A stretch of 64,000 nt of DNA from Enoplolaimus lenunculus (GCA_030248215.1 JASANG010001269.1:20001-84000), one strand, 5' to 3'; counted from the first letter of the stretch, positions 1-22,399 are shown. Program-made: numbers and translations. Notes: generated by a model not told the origin, from the letters alone.

Positions 1-49
1 CTTGCGGTGACATTTGACGAACGAACGAATGACAAGTACAGCACTGCAC

Positions 50-225
50 TACGGGTGGCGCTATCCTTTTGATGACGTCCGACGCCGTATGTCGCCGTCC
101 GGTGCCACCCGTCAGCGTGCGGTATCGTACGCGAATTACTCACGTGCGATACTGTACATTGTGACTGACGGCGCCGGACAATGACGGACGGCACTGCATC
201 ATAACTATTGCACCACCGCTAATGT
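50..225. mobile_element. GGTGGCGCTATAC-family short element
   Basis: GGGTGGCGCTATCC at 53-66 is followed by GATGACGTCCGACGCC, and GGCGCCGG and GACGGACGGC motifs occur inside. It resembles the elements at 1370-1705, 6211-6394 and 7099-7505, which share a GTATAGCGCYACC end. It lies downstream of the zinc-finger stop and has no coding potential. The ends are approximate. Confidence 0.45.
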
Positions 226-334
226 TCAATACATAATTATATAACCCATCGCTGAAATATTTTCGAAACAATACAAATTACTATACTAAAAACATAAAGA
301 CGATGAAAAACCGACCCCCCAGTAGTGTTTCCAC

Positions 335-10061
<9,727 letters not shown>

Positions 10062-12037
10062 AGCTGACGACCGAGAGTCGAGTTTCGTAGCTCACCACTA
10101 ATCCTTGACCAATATTGAAGTTTCGTTTGACAATTTTGAAGTATATTCGATTGATTTTGACAAAACGCCACCAATTTAAACTTTCTACCAGCCTTTATTG
10201 ATCTGTTAAATCGCCGTCTGCCGGGGTTGCACAAAGCTTTCTCCTATTGTTCGTGTTCACAACATCCAAAATCTCTGGACAATCAGAGATGAATTTCTCA
10301 ACGTCACCGCTGAACGTACAATAAAAACCAACAATTGGTCTTATTAATTAAACCAAAACAACAGTTCGAACTTATTTCGCCGTATAAGTTAAAAAACCTT
10401 AAACGCACAATTCAATTGAAACGTATGTTCAGATTTAGATCGAACACGTACCCAAATAGCGCAACACGTATTCTAAACCGGTTGCCTTAGTTGCAAAGAA
10501 TTTCACTTTTTACCCGTTTCCAATTTCAACACTTTACTCATTTACCCATTTGACCCGAGTTACGAGCTAGTGTTCACACCCGAGTAGCGGAGAACCCGAC
10601 CGACAGAGAGTTCCGAGTTATACCCACAACAATAATCAATGTTTAGATGCGATGTCAATGCCCGAATCGAACGAGAACCAACAAACTGGTTCCGAATGAC
10701 AATAACAAATTGCGTCCAATCGCCATTTGATTTGCTGTTAAAAATTGTTTCACAATACGAAGCCTATTTCGTTAACCTGAACCAGATTTCAAAACCGAAA
10801 ACCCGAATAGTTTGAATGCAAAGTATACGATGTATTAATGGTTATTACTGAAGAGTTAATAATGAGGTGACAGTATACAACATAACATATATACCACGTT
10901 TATTTGCATATATGTATAACTCGTACAGGGTAACTTGTATGAGGTTACGTCGCTTGCAATGATAAAATGGCCGTTGAAGGGTTTAAGTTTAGGCGTAGAA
11001 TTGAATATACCATTGAAATTTAAAACTTTATTTGAGTTGAAACAGTACGTAAATGGAACAGAATCATATTATTATTATTATTTTTATTATTATTATTAAC
11101 ACTGTGCAGTACCCGATTTGTAGAATAAACCTGAAAAGACAACACAACTCGTGTACACTGGCCACACACCTTTTGCTTTCGAAGTTTTCACATTTTGACA
11201 TATGCTTATAATTAGCTTTACAGTTGAATTACGCGAAGCCACACTGCTATTTGCTCAGAATAGTAAATTTGCCTGCGACATATATACATTTATCGGGATC
11301 CACCAGAATTCCTGCAAAAATTCAATTCCTGTCTCGGTTCCGGTCAATTTTACTTCCTGTTGTAACGATGAAATTTTTGTCGACTTTAGTTTCACCCATA
11401 ACGTATTCTATAACAGCACAGCATACTAATAACTATCCATACAACCCACATGTGTGAATCATACTCACAGTCGCGCTTGTAGTACTTTGTCAAATAGCCG
11501 ATTCACTTGTCTACAAATATGAGTGACCTGAAACGAGCAACCACTGTAGTTGTCTTCTTTGAAAACTCATCATTTTAGTAACATGATGCTAGATACTATA
11601 GCCGTATGGGCCTAGGAAGCCAAACAAACCATCGCCAAAGCGCCATGTAACACTAGAACTAATTGGCACCAATTCCAAGGAGGCACAGGGTCACTGACCC
11701 ACACGTTTTTTGAGTATAAAGCTTGGACCGCGTTTTTGACCCCCCGACTTTTGAAAAACAAAACAAAAACCATGACGGGTTTATTAGTGCCCAAATCAGG
11801 TCTGACAGACTCATCGCCCGATATAAACCTGTGCATCACAGTTCTTGACAGACCAACTTTACATATGTCTATTGGCTGTGACAAGCATACGGAAAAACAA
11901 ACAAATCAGTGTACCTGATAAATATTTCTGTCAATGTGATGTCCAAATTTACCAAAATGTACGCACTGCTTTCACATATTTTATTTTTCAATTATAAGCT
12001 TTAATTATATTTCATTGCTTTGTATTATTCGGTTTAA
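10062..12037. other. Upstream region of the zinc-finger gene, no gene seen
   Basis: No coding exon is supported. An ATT run lies at 11070-11100 and a fragment with CCGGTCAATTTT words near 11330. The region should contain the promoter and any 5' UTR exon of the minus-strand gene, but no core promoter motif stands out. Confidence 0.5.
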
Positions 12038-12045
12038 CAAATTAT

Positions 12046-12400
12046 CAAGGTGTAAACGGATAGTAAAACTAACGAAAACAGAAACGAAAAAGCGAATATC
12101 GATGTAAAACAATTTCAAAGATGTTTTATTTTACTGCAAACACTATTAAGACGTGCAAATATACACCGGGCTTTCTAAAATTTACGGAAAAAAATAGCGG
12201 ATGCATCGAAATTTTTATAATTTTGAAAGGTATTTTGTAATTTTTATTTCATTTCGAAAAATTGCAACATATTTCTAATGAATAATTGTCGGATATATAC
12301 GTGTCTTATAGCTAATATTGGACGTAAAAATGCCAATTTCCCTCATTTCTATGCCGGAAACGAACATTTTTATCGGAAACGGATATCCGGTTACACCCTG
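12046..12400. mobile_element. CAGGGTGTAAACGG hAT-like element with 8-bp target duplication
   Basis: The left end is CAAGGTGTAAACGGATAG and the right end is GGATATCCGGTTACACCCTG. Both sides are flanked by CAAATTAT (12038-12045 and 12401-12408). The interior is non-coding. CAGGG-type ends with 8-bp duplications are characteristic of hAT elements; superfamily assignment is inferred from this alone. Confidence 0.85.
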
Positions 12401-12408
12401 CAAATTAT

Positions 12409-14300
12409 GGTGTGATCAACACCATCGCTTCTTGGAAAGTGTGAACATATCTAAATTTCTCAATTGACCCATCAACATTTTAGAACAGATTAGCGCCCAT
12501 GCTGCTAGAACTGCAACTGCTATTTTCATAACAACCGAAACAAAACTATTAAACATTTTTTGATATTTTGAATTTTAAAACAAATTGCACTTGCCGTTTT
12601 TAGTGCTTTTTTTAAACAAATATTTTTTCCCATTTCAAAACAGTACACAGAAAAGCTGCGATCGGATCGACAAAGTCTGCCGCCGAATGAGAAACGCCGC
12701 TGTTCGATGTATAATAGCGGCGAAAAACAAGCTCGCGAACGAGAAGCCAAACGCAATTTTAGTACGAATTCATTACAATACAATTTTGGGTTTTGATCGT
12801 TGTTGGACGAAATGACGGCTGCTAGGCTTGGACTGGTTGGAGACCCCGTTGAAACCGCTCGCGCCGAGTCTGTCAATTGCTTTCACGTCAAGCAAAAAAA
12901 TGTCGCGTTCAAAATACTCTGCAAACAACAGTATATATAAGCCCACGAAATTCTGCAATCTCTTGTAGTCATTGTGAAATTAAAACGCAAAAAAAACTGC
13001 ACGCAATTCATCCTATACGCACATCAGCCTGGCAACTAAGAATTGTTAACAGAGGCACATCAAAATGCACAAAACCATTCTGAGGGTGGTAGGGCAAACA
13101 AATTTTGATAACATAAAAACGACGATTTCAATTCAGTTATAAATATTTTTCAACCACAGACGGGGCAAAGCTGTCCGCAGAGATGCACTGGGTGCCCCGT
13201 CTTACCCAACCTGGTTAGGGTTTTGACGTGAAACAAATTGAATAACGAGAAAAATACACTTAAATTTGTGTAAAAAAACTACAGCAAAATAAAAATGAGC
13301 AGAATAAATAAAAAAACAGACAGAAATCTACACATATTACATAATGCAGTCAGTCACACGTATTACACTGCAACTGTTGCGTATATACATAGTTCAAATT
13401 AGGATTTATGGGCTGGCATCGAACAAAGACCCGCCTAAAATTTTGATTCGTAACCTAGAATTGCAAATCATCACTGCCGGCGGTAGCGCCCTCAAACCCC
13501 CCAATCTGAGAGCGCCCGACCCTTGGGAGGGTCAGTAAACTAAACAATTTTTCGCGGACTCTGTAGTTATAGAGCTGAGAAACATTTTACTACGATACCG
13601 CCGGACCTGTGTGAATACGCCCCGAATATCCTAACGCCGACCGGCCTTACAAATCATTAACGACGATTCGACACACGTCAGCATCTTTAATACTTGACAG
13701 GTAAACGAATACAGATTGCAAAAAAACGGCCGCAGACCGTCATACAACCCCACTCTCAGTAACGGATCCGTCCGTACATCAATCTACAATATTTTGCACT
13801 GTTCATGATGCACAATTTTAAAACTGCACAACTTCACCACAGACTCGACAAACTCAGAAAACGACACTGCAAAATGAATATTTAAATTGCAAAACAACAA
13901 CAGGAAACAATGAAGAAGAAAAAACGCAATCAAAATATATCAACATAAACACAAAATAATAAAAAATATTTCAGTGAAACACAAAAAAAAAGAATGCCAA
14001 CCAACTCCCAAAAAAAACCATCTCGTACAACACTCGTGTGTGTCGCTCTTGCAGAGTGCATTTATTTTCAACACCGTAATGTCTGACGGTAAATATATTG
14101 GACCATGCGGACGGGGGACCGAAAGGAAACGAACTGGATGCACGGCGGGGACGTTCGTCGGCAAATTGGCCAAGGCCGAATCCATTTTCTCTGGATGGTT
14201 CTATTTGGAAACGGACTGGATGCAAAGCTGTCGTTTGCGACCCGAACCACTTTTTCCGACTGATCGGATCCGCAAATGCCCACGCAAACAGTCTGTGCAA
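12409..14300. other. Non-coding stretch with old repeats
   Basis: GCCAAACGCAATTTTAGTAC at about 12748 recurs in similar form near 21146 and 36291, marking an interspersed repeat. Overlapping open frames at 13940-14360 on both strands have no recognisable domain and no splice structure; I do not regard them as genes. Confidence 0.5.
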
Positions 14301-14304
14301 TGCT

Positions 14305-14490
14305 TAAGTTTTAGGCTTAGGCAAACGCTTTTGACAAAAGCTTGGGCAATGGTTTAGCGCGTTACGTAAGCCGTTTCCGAAATCTGAGCCTTAGCTTACA
14401 CGCGTAACTCATAGCTTAGCCTAAGCCTGATTCTTAGCTTAACCTAAGCGTGAGCTATAGCCTAAACCTGCGGCATGGGGAAACCATACA
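14305..14490. repeat. Degenerate TTAGGC/TAAGCC repeat element
   Basis: It is rich in TTAGGCTTAGG, CTTAGCCTAAGCC and variants and ends ACCTGCGGCATGGGGAAACC then ATACAAGAGCC. The stretch at 35365-35495 has the same layout and ends ACCTGCGGGGTGAACGTGTA then CAAGAGCC, so both are copies of one dispersed element. Confidence 0.6.
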
Positions 14491-14719
14491 AGAGCCCCAC
14501 ACAATTGTGAATTTGGGTGTTTGAAAATTAAAAAAAATAGCTGAACCAAAAATATTGCTTTGCAATACCCATTCCGAAACCTGTGTCAAAATTTTTCACG
14601 ACAGCGTTCAGAAAAACGAAATTAAACGTTGTCAATACGCAACAACTTTTGTGTTGCAGGTACCACCAAATTCATGACCGGAGGAGCCACTCTTCATGTC
14701 CCCCTACAGTTGGGCGGCC

Positions 14720-14852
14720 TCACCCCAAGAGGGCGGCCCCACCCCAAGAGGGCCCCCCACCCCAAGAGGGCCCCCCACCCCAAGAGGGCCCCACACCCCA
14801 AGAGGGCCCCCCACCCCATGAGGGCGGCCCCACCCCAAGAGGGCCCTCCACC
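14720..14852. repeat. 17-bp minisatellite
   Basis: CCCCACCCCAAGAGGGC is repeated about seven times with small length variants (GGCGGCC, GGGCCCC). Confidence 0.9.
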
Positions 14853-15124
14853 CTACCAAGATTTTAAACAAAAAAACTTGAAAAAATTTTGATCATCGCA
14901 TGTGGCCGCCACCACGCAATTTTGGGGGGGGCCCACCATAGGCTGCACCGGCACTGACCAAATTTAAAAAACAGCCAGTCGGCGGCTCCCAATTTTTGGG
15001 TACATTTTCCAATCTAAGATGCATATCTTATTTTAAACAGAATACCTCGACCGTACGGCAAAAGCCAGCGAAAGAAACACATTTTTCTCCGTTAAAAATT
15101 TAAAAATTTGCTAAAACTTCTATT

Positions 15125-15240
15125 AATGTGTACGTAATATGTATGAAACACCACATATTATATAATATATATTCATATTTATATATACGTATATACATAT
15201 ATAAATATATAATATATATTATATATAAATATATAATTTT
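15125..15240. repeat. AT-rich palindromic TATA repeat
   Basis: Alternating ATATATAT/TATATTATA words form several overlapping inverted repeats. Confidence 0.7.
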
Positions 15241-15460
15241 TGGAAAAAAAATTTCAATAAAGCACCAACTGTAATGATTTAGAGAGGAACTCGCAACCAC
15301 CAACAAAAATATATCGAACAGAAATAAACGACACCGAGAGACAGATGGGAAGCAAAAACAATCAAAAAAAGCAGGCAGAAAACCAACCAAACGCCTCAAG
15401 GAGAGAAAAAGAGAGAAGTTCTGAGATGAAAAATTGGATTAAAAATACACAACGTATACA

Positions 15461-15627
15461 CAGGCCGGCAGCCAGCTCCCTTGCTGGGGGGGGGGCTAAA
15501 AAATTTTCAGGTGGGGGCATACATGGGTTTTCGTTGACTTACAATGAAGGTTAATAATTTCCTAGGGGGCCAAAAATTTTCCAGATGGCTGAGCCCCTTT
15601 GCCCCACCCCCTTGGCTAAGGGGCCCG
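15461..15627. mobile_element. C(A/G)GGCCCGTAGCC-family element
   Basis: It begins CAGGCCGGCAGCCAGCTCCC and ends CTTGGCTAAGGGGCCCG. The interior has the family landmarks GGGCATACATGGGTTTTCG, GACTTACAA and GGGGGCCAAAAATTTT. CGTATAC words on both sides may be the remains of a target duplication. Confidence 0.75.
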
Positions 15628-15740
15628 TACGTATACGTATATGGCAAGAATACAATGGTTTATTGAAGGACGCAGCGTACGAACACCAAAATTTACAACC
15701 GTTAAACCGCTGAAATAAACCCTGGAGTGCGGATCGGATC

Positions 15741-15907
15741 CGGGCCCGTACGCAGAAGGGGCGCTCCTGAGCCCCTCTGGAAGGATTTTGCTTCCCCAAG
15801 AAAATTTTTAACCTTGTTTGTAAGGAAGGCATCAAAACCCCTTGCATACCACTCCTGAAAAATTTTAGCCCCCCCATAGCAAGATGAGCAAGCTGGCTAC
15901 AGGCCTG
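15741..15907. mobile_element. C(A/G)GGCCCGTAGCC-family element, inverted, with target duplication
   Basis: It begins CGGGCCCGTACGCAGAAGGG and ends GCTGGCTACAGGCCTG. The flanks ATCGGATC (15733-15740) and ATAGGATC (15908-15915) match at 7 of 8 bases. Confidence 0.8.
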
Positions 15908-16014
15908 ATAGGATCCGTGGGCCATGAAATATGCATTCCCGAGCCAACCGTATGAAGTTATGCAAATTGTTCATATGAAGTTCCCAATATGTTTTCTAGC
16001 CGACAAAAACCTGA

Positions 16015-16323
16015 AAACTGTGCGGCAGCCGCTCTCTTGCACAGGCGGATCAAAGGTGCCGCATCCTGACTCACGGCCTATGCCCCGAAACAGAGATCAA
16101 AGCCAACATTTAGTATTAAAATTAAGCCCTAAAATTGAGTTGGGCTTCTCGCAGGCTTAAAACTTGGAAAATTTTGCGGCAGCCGTTCTCTTACACTGGC
16201 GGATCAAACGTGCCCCGCCCTGACCCTGGTTTATGCCCTGCGACAGGGGTCAAAACCAAAATTTAGCATTAAAATTATGAACTAAAATTGAGTTTGACAT
16301 CTCGCTCGCTTCCCTCGCAGTGT
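16015..16323. repeat. Two tandem copies of a 154-bp repeat
   Basis: TGCGGCAGCC(G)(C/T)TCTCTT at 16021 and 16175 starts each copy; both continue with GGCGGATCAAA, CCTGAC, TATGCCC and a TAAAATTGAGTTTG(A/G) end. Related 3' ends with a GCTTCTCGCTCGC(T/G) motif are dispersed near 25975, 29890, 30985, 38745 and 39545. Confidence 0.8.
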
Positions 16324-16789
16324 TTTGTTCACTATTATATACCACACGGCCACCATCTGAACCATATCGATCAGCGGCTATGTTGTAGTTATGGATAATT
16401 GTATGTTGGTTGAACTGACTGGCTTACTCTCTGCGGTCTAAATTTAAACAACTCAGTTTAGAGTTCTCGTTTTCAGTGCGGATTTTCCGATTGTCAGGTG
16501 GATGAAAAATACTTTTTGTGTTTTGAAATTTTGCAATTTTTGCCGTCCAAATATTTCCATCAGATGTAAAATTACGCAAATATACACGTTTTAAAAACTG
16601 CAAAATTCAAAACGCAAAAATTATGCCCACTACATAGTAAAATTCCGCCACTGAAAAACGAGAAGACATACCATGCGCTTAAATCTGGTCCCGTAGCAGC
16701 CAGATAAGTCCAACAAACAATTATTCACGATAAGAGAAATCAAAAACAGGACACTTTCAGTCTACATTTACATTTTGGCTTATTTTTAG

Positions 16790-17160
16790 GCAGCACAGGC
16801 TTAGTCTTAGACTCAGGCTTAGGCTTAGGTAAATGCTTGGGGGTAAAGTGTTTAAGAGTCGGCTCAGTTAAACCATTTGCGAAATCTAAGCATACGCCTA
16901 AGACTAAGTTCAAAAACATGCATAGAGTGTCGCGTTTTTGATTTCCGACAAGCTTAAGCCTAAGCCTAAGCCTAAGCTTAAGCCTAAGCTTAAGCCTAAG
17001 CTTAAGCTCACGCCTAAGCCTAAGCCTAAGCCTAAGCTCACGCCTAAGCCTAAGCTTAAGCCTAAGCTTAAGCCTAAGCTTAAGCTCACGCCTAAGCCTA
17101 AGCCTAAGCCTAAGCTCACGCCTAAGCCTAAGCTTAAGCCTAAGCCGAAGCGTCACTCCA
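16790..17160. repeat. TTAGGC-type (telomere-like) array
   Basis: From 16953 the sequence is an almost pure array of CCTAAG hexamers mixed with CTTAAG and CTCACG variants, forming higher-order blocks of about 54-66 bp. 16790-16910 has a looser set on the other strand. CCTAAG is the complement of CTTAGG, the nematode telomere hexamer TTAGGC in another register. The array is interstitial and flanked by ordinary DNA. Confidence 0.88.
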
Positions 17161-17679
17161 AACCTAAACCCAGCGAGTGAAACTACACCAACGACCCAAT
17201 ACGCATACCGTCTTCAACCTTTCATTTTCAAAACCTTTAACTTAACCCACGTCCAATTGTTCACATTTCATTGGCAAACTTCCTCTGTCGCCCAACAAAG
17301 ACGCATACACATACCATTTGGTTAAAAGCAGATTTGCACAACCAACACAGCGTTCAATCGCCGACTTGCGCTTGTACGACTCGAAACGAAACACACCACT
17401 GAAAAATTACCCGTAGCGGCGCGCGTGTGTACCAATGATACTGCCCCTAAATCATGCAGCGATATATTGTCTAATATCGACACAAAATCCAATTTCATTG
17501 GCTCAAAAAACCCGCTCTGTTCGACTAATAAAACTAGCTTCTATTCCATTCCCCCCCAATCTATTATGTGTCTTTATCTGCGTTTCTCATTCTTTTCTCG
17601 CTTTTTTGATTTGTTCTTTCGCACCCGCACCCCCTCTATTATGCAAGAATACCCCATCAGGGGCGTAACCAGGAGCTTA

Positions 17680-17800
17680 TTTCTAGGAGGGCAGGATTTC
17701 ATTTCGGTGGGAGGCAGGATTTGATTTCGGGGGGGGCAGGCAGGATTTGATTTCGGGGGGGGGGGGGGCAGGCAGGATTTCATTTCGGGGGGCATAACTA
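17680..17800. repeat. Short G-rich minisatellite
   Basis: GGCAGGATTTGATTTCGGGG is repeated three to four times with G runs of varying length. Confidence 0.85.
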
Positions 17801-18039
17801 CGGATAATCGTGTTTTGCAAACGAGAAACAAATTTCAACTTATGCCGCTTATTTGACAGCCTGTAAAATTGCCTATTTCAACTCGTTCCACAAATTCCAT
17901 CATATCCCCCAATATTTCGCCTTGTATACGCCCATACACCATATCTTTTTTTACTTCATTTCGTCCTGTTTTTGATTTCGGTCTACCGTCTGTTTTGTTT
18001 CTTGGCCCCTTTCTTTCACTTCCTTTCTTTCTGTGTCTT

Positions 18040-18046
18040 TTTTTCT

Positions 18047-18081
<35 letters not shown>

Positions 18082-18082
18082 G
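18040..18082. repeat. TTC microsatellite
   Basis: An interrupted (TTC)n run of about 40 bp within a pyrimidine-rich tract. Confidence 0.9.
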
Positions 18083-18485
18083 TTTCCTACTCATTGGTGC
18101 CTTTCAAGTTCCAAGAAAACCAATTTATAATTGTATTTCTAAGCGACTGCAAGCAAAGCAATGGTAAAACACTAACCCAAGCCAGTGGTATATGGTCGTG
18201 GGCCTTTAAAGAAAATACATTCCCAGTATTTTTGCATGGCGCATAGCAAAAACACACACAGAGAGAGAAAGACAGAGAGAGACAAAACCAACCCAGTTCC
18301 GTGGCAAAATCCGGCCAAATGACGGTTAAAAAACCCCCTTTAAGCCAGCAAGCAGTACTCGCTCGCTACAGCTGCGGTGTGTATGAAGTCAGAAACAAAA
18401 ACTCGACAGCTATTAACTACGCTTCACCCGCGCAGCGTCACATTTTTGGGGCCGGACGCGACGAAAACGATACATATTTGCTACC

Positions 18486-18755
18486 GGCATCTTCACTCAC
18501 CCCACCGATATCTTCACTCACCCCACCGATATCTTCACTCACCCCACCGATATCTTCACTCACCCCACCGATATCTTCACTCACCCCACCGATATCTTCA
18601 CTCACCCCACCGCTATCTTCACTCACCCCACCGATATCTTCACTCACTCCACCGATATCTTCACTCACCCCACCGATATCTTCACTCACCCCACCGATAT
18701 CTTCACTCACTCCACCGATATCTTCACTCACCCCACCGATATCTTCACTCACCCC
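18486..18755. repeat. 21-bp minisatellite, about 13 units
   Basis: The unit is ATCTTCACTCACCCCACCGA plus T; variation is minor (CCGCTA, ACTCCACC). All frames stay open because the period is a multiple of three and the unit lacks stops, giving false SSLTPPI, YLHSPHR and VSEDIGG peptides. Confidence 0.94.
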
Positions 18756-19165
18756 CGGGCAGAAAAAATTCATCAATAGCACTAAAACAATAATATGTAA
18801 AGAACAATTATTTTGCAACCCCCCTCGTACATAAATGTCTCTGCCCCCTGTACTAACAATTCCCTGTTGCGGTGGTCGTGGTTACTTCGTATTACTAGCC
18901 AGTCACATAAACTAAAAAGGATTATAGGAAATGAATAGGTAGGTTTTCTTTAGGCAAAAAAACCCCTTTTATTATAAATAACCAGGTTAATCTAATTTCA
19001 AGCTGACTGTGTTTGTGTTTGTTTTGGTTGAGTGTAACTCTGTCCATATAAAGATATCATATGAGTTCAGGCTGAGGTAAAAAAACACTCCGTTCTTGTA
19101 CACTTCATCTACAGTTATCGAATTTTTTTACAGAGTCTAGCATAACTAACGCTCAGAATTAGGAC

Positions 19166-19339
19166 CGAGCCCGTAGCCAAATGTCGGGGGGAGGTGCAAA
19201 GGAACTCAGCGGCCCCTGCAACAATTTTAATCCCCCGCTAGAAAATATTCAACCTTGCTTGTAAGTCAACGAAAACCCTTGTATGCCCCTCCTGAAAACA
19301 TTTTAGCCCCGCAAGCAAGGTGAGCTGGATACAGGCCTG
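19166..19339. mobile_element. C(A/G)GGCCCGTAGCC-family element with target duplication
   Basis: It begins CGAGCCCGTAGCCAA and ends GCTGGATACAGGCCTG. The flanks are ATTAGGAC (19158-19165) and TTTAGGAC (19340-19347), 7 of 8 matching. Confidence 0.85.
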
Positions 19340-19347
19340 TTTAGGAC

Positions 19348-20640
19348 TGGGTTTACGCTTAAGATTTCGTTTAGACTTAGGCTTAGACTTAAGATTATGG
19401 TTGGTAAAATGTGCAACCGTTCAATATTGAATAATGGCGCCGACGGCGCTAGAAATTTTCATGATGCGACCTCGTTGTATTCTTAAGCTTTTACCTATTT
19501 AGCTAGATATCATACATATGCGAAAACATCACATGAACAAACCATTTGAAATTGGCATCGCAAAATTTTCACCACAGCAGGGCCGCTGAGGGATACATAC
19601 CCCATGGACCCGCCACTTGTCCTACTACCTCAAAATTCAAACGACCTCGGTAAGTAGTTTTTCAAAATTTGAATTAACACCGAAAACTGAGTCATTTCAC
19701 TTGAAAATATTTTCAATTTGACATCAGGGTAGAGTGCATGGGCCAGCACTCCGTACAACTCAGTAACTTTCAAGCAAGTTTCTATCACAAAGAATATAAC
19801 TTAGATGCCTATCGAAACGAAGGGTTAGAGTGATATGTACATGCATGTTTATATATTATACATCGTGCGCAAAGCTGGCTGTAAAAGTTAGCGAATGTAC
19901 AACATTCTGAATGCAAAGTTTCTTTCCACAGAACAATCGCGTTCTTTGTTCAAATAAAATATTGTAAACAAAGTAATGCTGGAAAGTTGCCCAAATTACG
20001 TGCGTGAGACATTCCAGGTTTTATTATATTGATAAATATATACATATTTCCTGCCGAAATTTCTCGAGACAAAGTACTGCTATGCCTGTTTAGAATACAC
20101 TTTCATGAATGCTAACAAAGTTTCACATGAGATTATCTCCACCCCCTTGTCGCAAAATCACGGTTTCGCCGCTGATATAAGTGTGCATACCTTTTTAAAT
20201 AAAATAAATTGCACGCAAATTCAGCAGAGTTTTGTAAGAAATTGCGTAATAAGAAAAATTATACATCAAAATTTTTATACGACGACGAAGTCAGCCAAAC
20301 ACAAAAATCCTCGTGGTTTTTCTCTACCAAAGCTGAAATGTGTAGATACACATTTTACCCAACACCATATACATACACATACATACATAACGCAACAACA
20401 ATGCAACATACGCCATATAAACATAACACATAAAAAACTATACAACATTATTATTATTTCATTTCAGAAGGGACAATGTCATGTAAGTAACAAAATTCTT
20501 TGCTGGTTTCCGATGAAACAATTTGTTGACCGCTGGAGTCCTGACAGGGTAGTTCGAACGCCGGTTAACGGTATTTTTTCCGTATCTCCAAAATGTTCAG
20601 TAGAATATATTCTTTCCTTTTTCACCCACACGTCTACACA
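19348..20640. other. No gene seen
   Basis: Unique-looking AT-rich DNA with a small degenerate TTAGGC cluster at 19370-19405. The open frame at 20105-20647 has no domain and poor coding character. Confidence 0.5.
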
Positions 20641-20649
20641 GCCCTAATG

Positions 20650-20815
20650 ACAAATTTACACTATGAATATGTATACAATATATACACATAAACATATATA
20701 TGTTATGTATGTAATATATACATCACACATATGTGTTATGTATATAATATATAAACACACATATATATGTTATGTATATAATATATACAACACACACATA
20801 TATGTATATGTATAA
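20650..20815. repeat. AT/CA-rich tandem repeat, about 48-bp unit
   Basis: Three imperfect units of ACACATATATATGTTATGTA then TATAATATATA follow one another. Confidence 0.8.
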
Positions 20816-21650
20816 GAAAAGAAGCCGATGAGTTTTGCGACTTTTTTTCATCATTTTAAAACGCAATTTTCGAAGAAAGAAAGAAATAATAAAAAAAGTC
20901 TTGAATAATAATTTTTTCAAGGACGAAACGGCTCCGAAGAAATGGTTGTGTTGTTTGCTTTGTTGTTGAAGTCTATACAAAATGTATTAACAACGTACGT
21001 CGGAAATTTAAAACCCTCAGAGTCGTCAGTGGTGTATGGATTCAGACATAGTGGTATGATCGGAGAAAGATGCCGCTCCACATCCACAACGATACGTATA
21101 TAAAAGTGAACAAAAACACGCAAGTGGCACCAACAAACCGAAACGCCAAACGCAATTTTAATACGAAACCGTAACAAAAACAATATGTGAGTGAGCGAAG
21201 CCTAGGACTGAGTAGCCCCCCCCCTTGGATCTGGCAGCGACTTCGATAGATGGCGTTTATAAACGTCAAACAAGCAAAAAAATATACAAACACAAGAAAT
21301 ATATTCACGAGAATGAAATATATATATATATATCTCAAAAAATGCTTACATACAGTGCTGTTTAGGAAGCAGCATTCACGTTGCGTTGATTATATTTTTC
21401 GGTTTCAAAACAATATTGTACACAACGGCGGAAATGAATTTAGAATTGTCTCTATTAATCACCAGGCAGTATAGCCGAATCAACAAAAATAATAAGCAGT
21501 GGCATATCCAGTTATTTGTGACGCAAGAAACGGTCATATACAATTTATATAAATGCCACATTGAACATGAAGATGGTAAGATATTGAGATATATTAAGTA
21601 ATTTGTGAAACGCTGGCAGCCGAAGACTCGGCACAAACTTCAACGATATT

Positions 21651-21976
21651 GGCTGGTTTTCCAAAACCCTACTTAAATACGACTTAGTACTTAAGTACGT
21701 GTTAAGTAATTTAGTTAAGTAAATACTTAATTCGCTGACTAAATTTGATAGATTGCAAATTTAGCATTCAGGCATACTAATTTTGGTGAAATTGAAATTG
21801 TAGACTATTGGTCCCTGTTCAATATACAGCAAAACTATTACTTTCTTGTTATGACAATGGCTGCCATTGGCGTTTATTTGTTTTTGCTCAAAAATTTAAG
21901 TATTTACTTAAGTCGGCGACTTAGTAATTACTTAAGTATAACTTAAGTAAATACTTAAGATTTCAGAAACCCAGCC
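21651..21976. mobile_element. ACTTAAGT-rich element with GGCTGG ends
   Basis: It starts GGCTGGTTTTCCAAAA and ends TTTCAGAAACCCAGCC, which are inverted. Both subterminal parts are packed with ACTTAAGT-type words, and the core has CTTTCTTGTTATGACAATGG. The same core and right end recur at 60035-60510, and a relative lies at 22058-22395. Confidence 0.75.
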
Positions 21977-22057
21977 ACTGACAAAAAATTTCATTAACAA
22001 ACACAGTGGAAATCACAATCAAAACTTGCTACAATTTTGTCATGTCTGGTAGGCTTT

Positions 22058-22395
22058 GGCTTGGTTTCTGATTTCTGAAATCTTAAGTATTTATTTAAGT
22101 TACACTTACTTATGTCGCTGACTTAAGTAAATGCTTAACTTTTTGAGCAGTGACAAATATACACCAAATGTGAGCCATTACCTTAGCACGAAAGTAATAG
22201 CTTTGATTTATATTAACGAGGCACCATGAGTCTACAATTTCAATTAGACTAAGGTTCATACGCCTGAACCGTTAATATATCAAATTTAATCAGCGCCATA
22301 AGTATTTAGTAACTTAAGAACGCTTCTGAAAACGACAAAATGGTTACGTGATTAGCACGTTCTTAAGTACTAATTTGTACTTAAGTAGGCTTCCA
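22058..22395. mobile_element. Second ACTTAAGT-rich element
   Basis: It begins GGCTTGGTTTCTGATTTCTG and ends GTACTTAAGTAGGCTTCC. TACTTAAGT words lie near both ends and GAAAGTAATAGCTTTG, the core in the opposite orientation to 21651-21976, lies in the middle. Confidence 0.65.
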
Positions 22396-22399
22396 GATA

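Noticed and set aside
13940-14360. Several overlapping frames on both strands
   Set aside because: Mutually exclusive frames with no family resemblance; probably an old repeat with few stops.
16953-17160. Real chromosome end
   Set aside because: The hexamers are mixed with variants and flanked on both sides by ordinary sequence; the array is interstitial.
20105-20647. 180-codon plus-strand frame
   Set aside because: AT-rich with repeated ACATACA words, no domain, no conserved motif.
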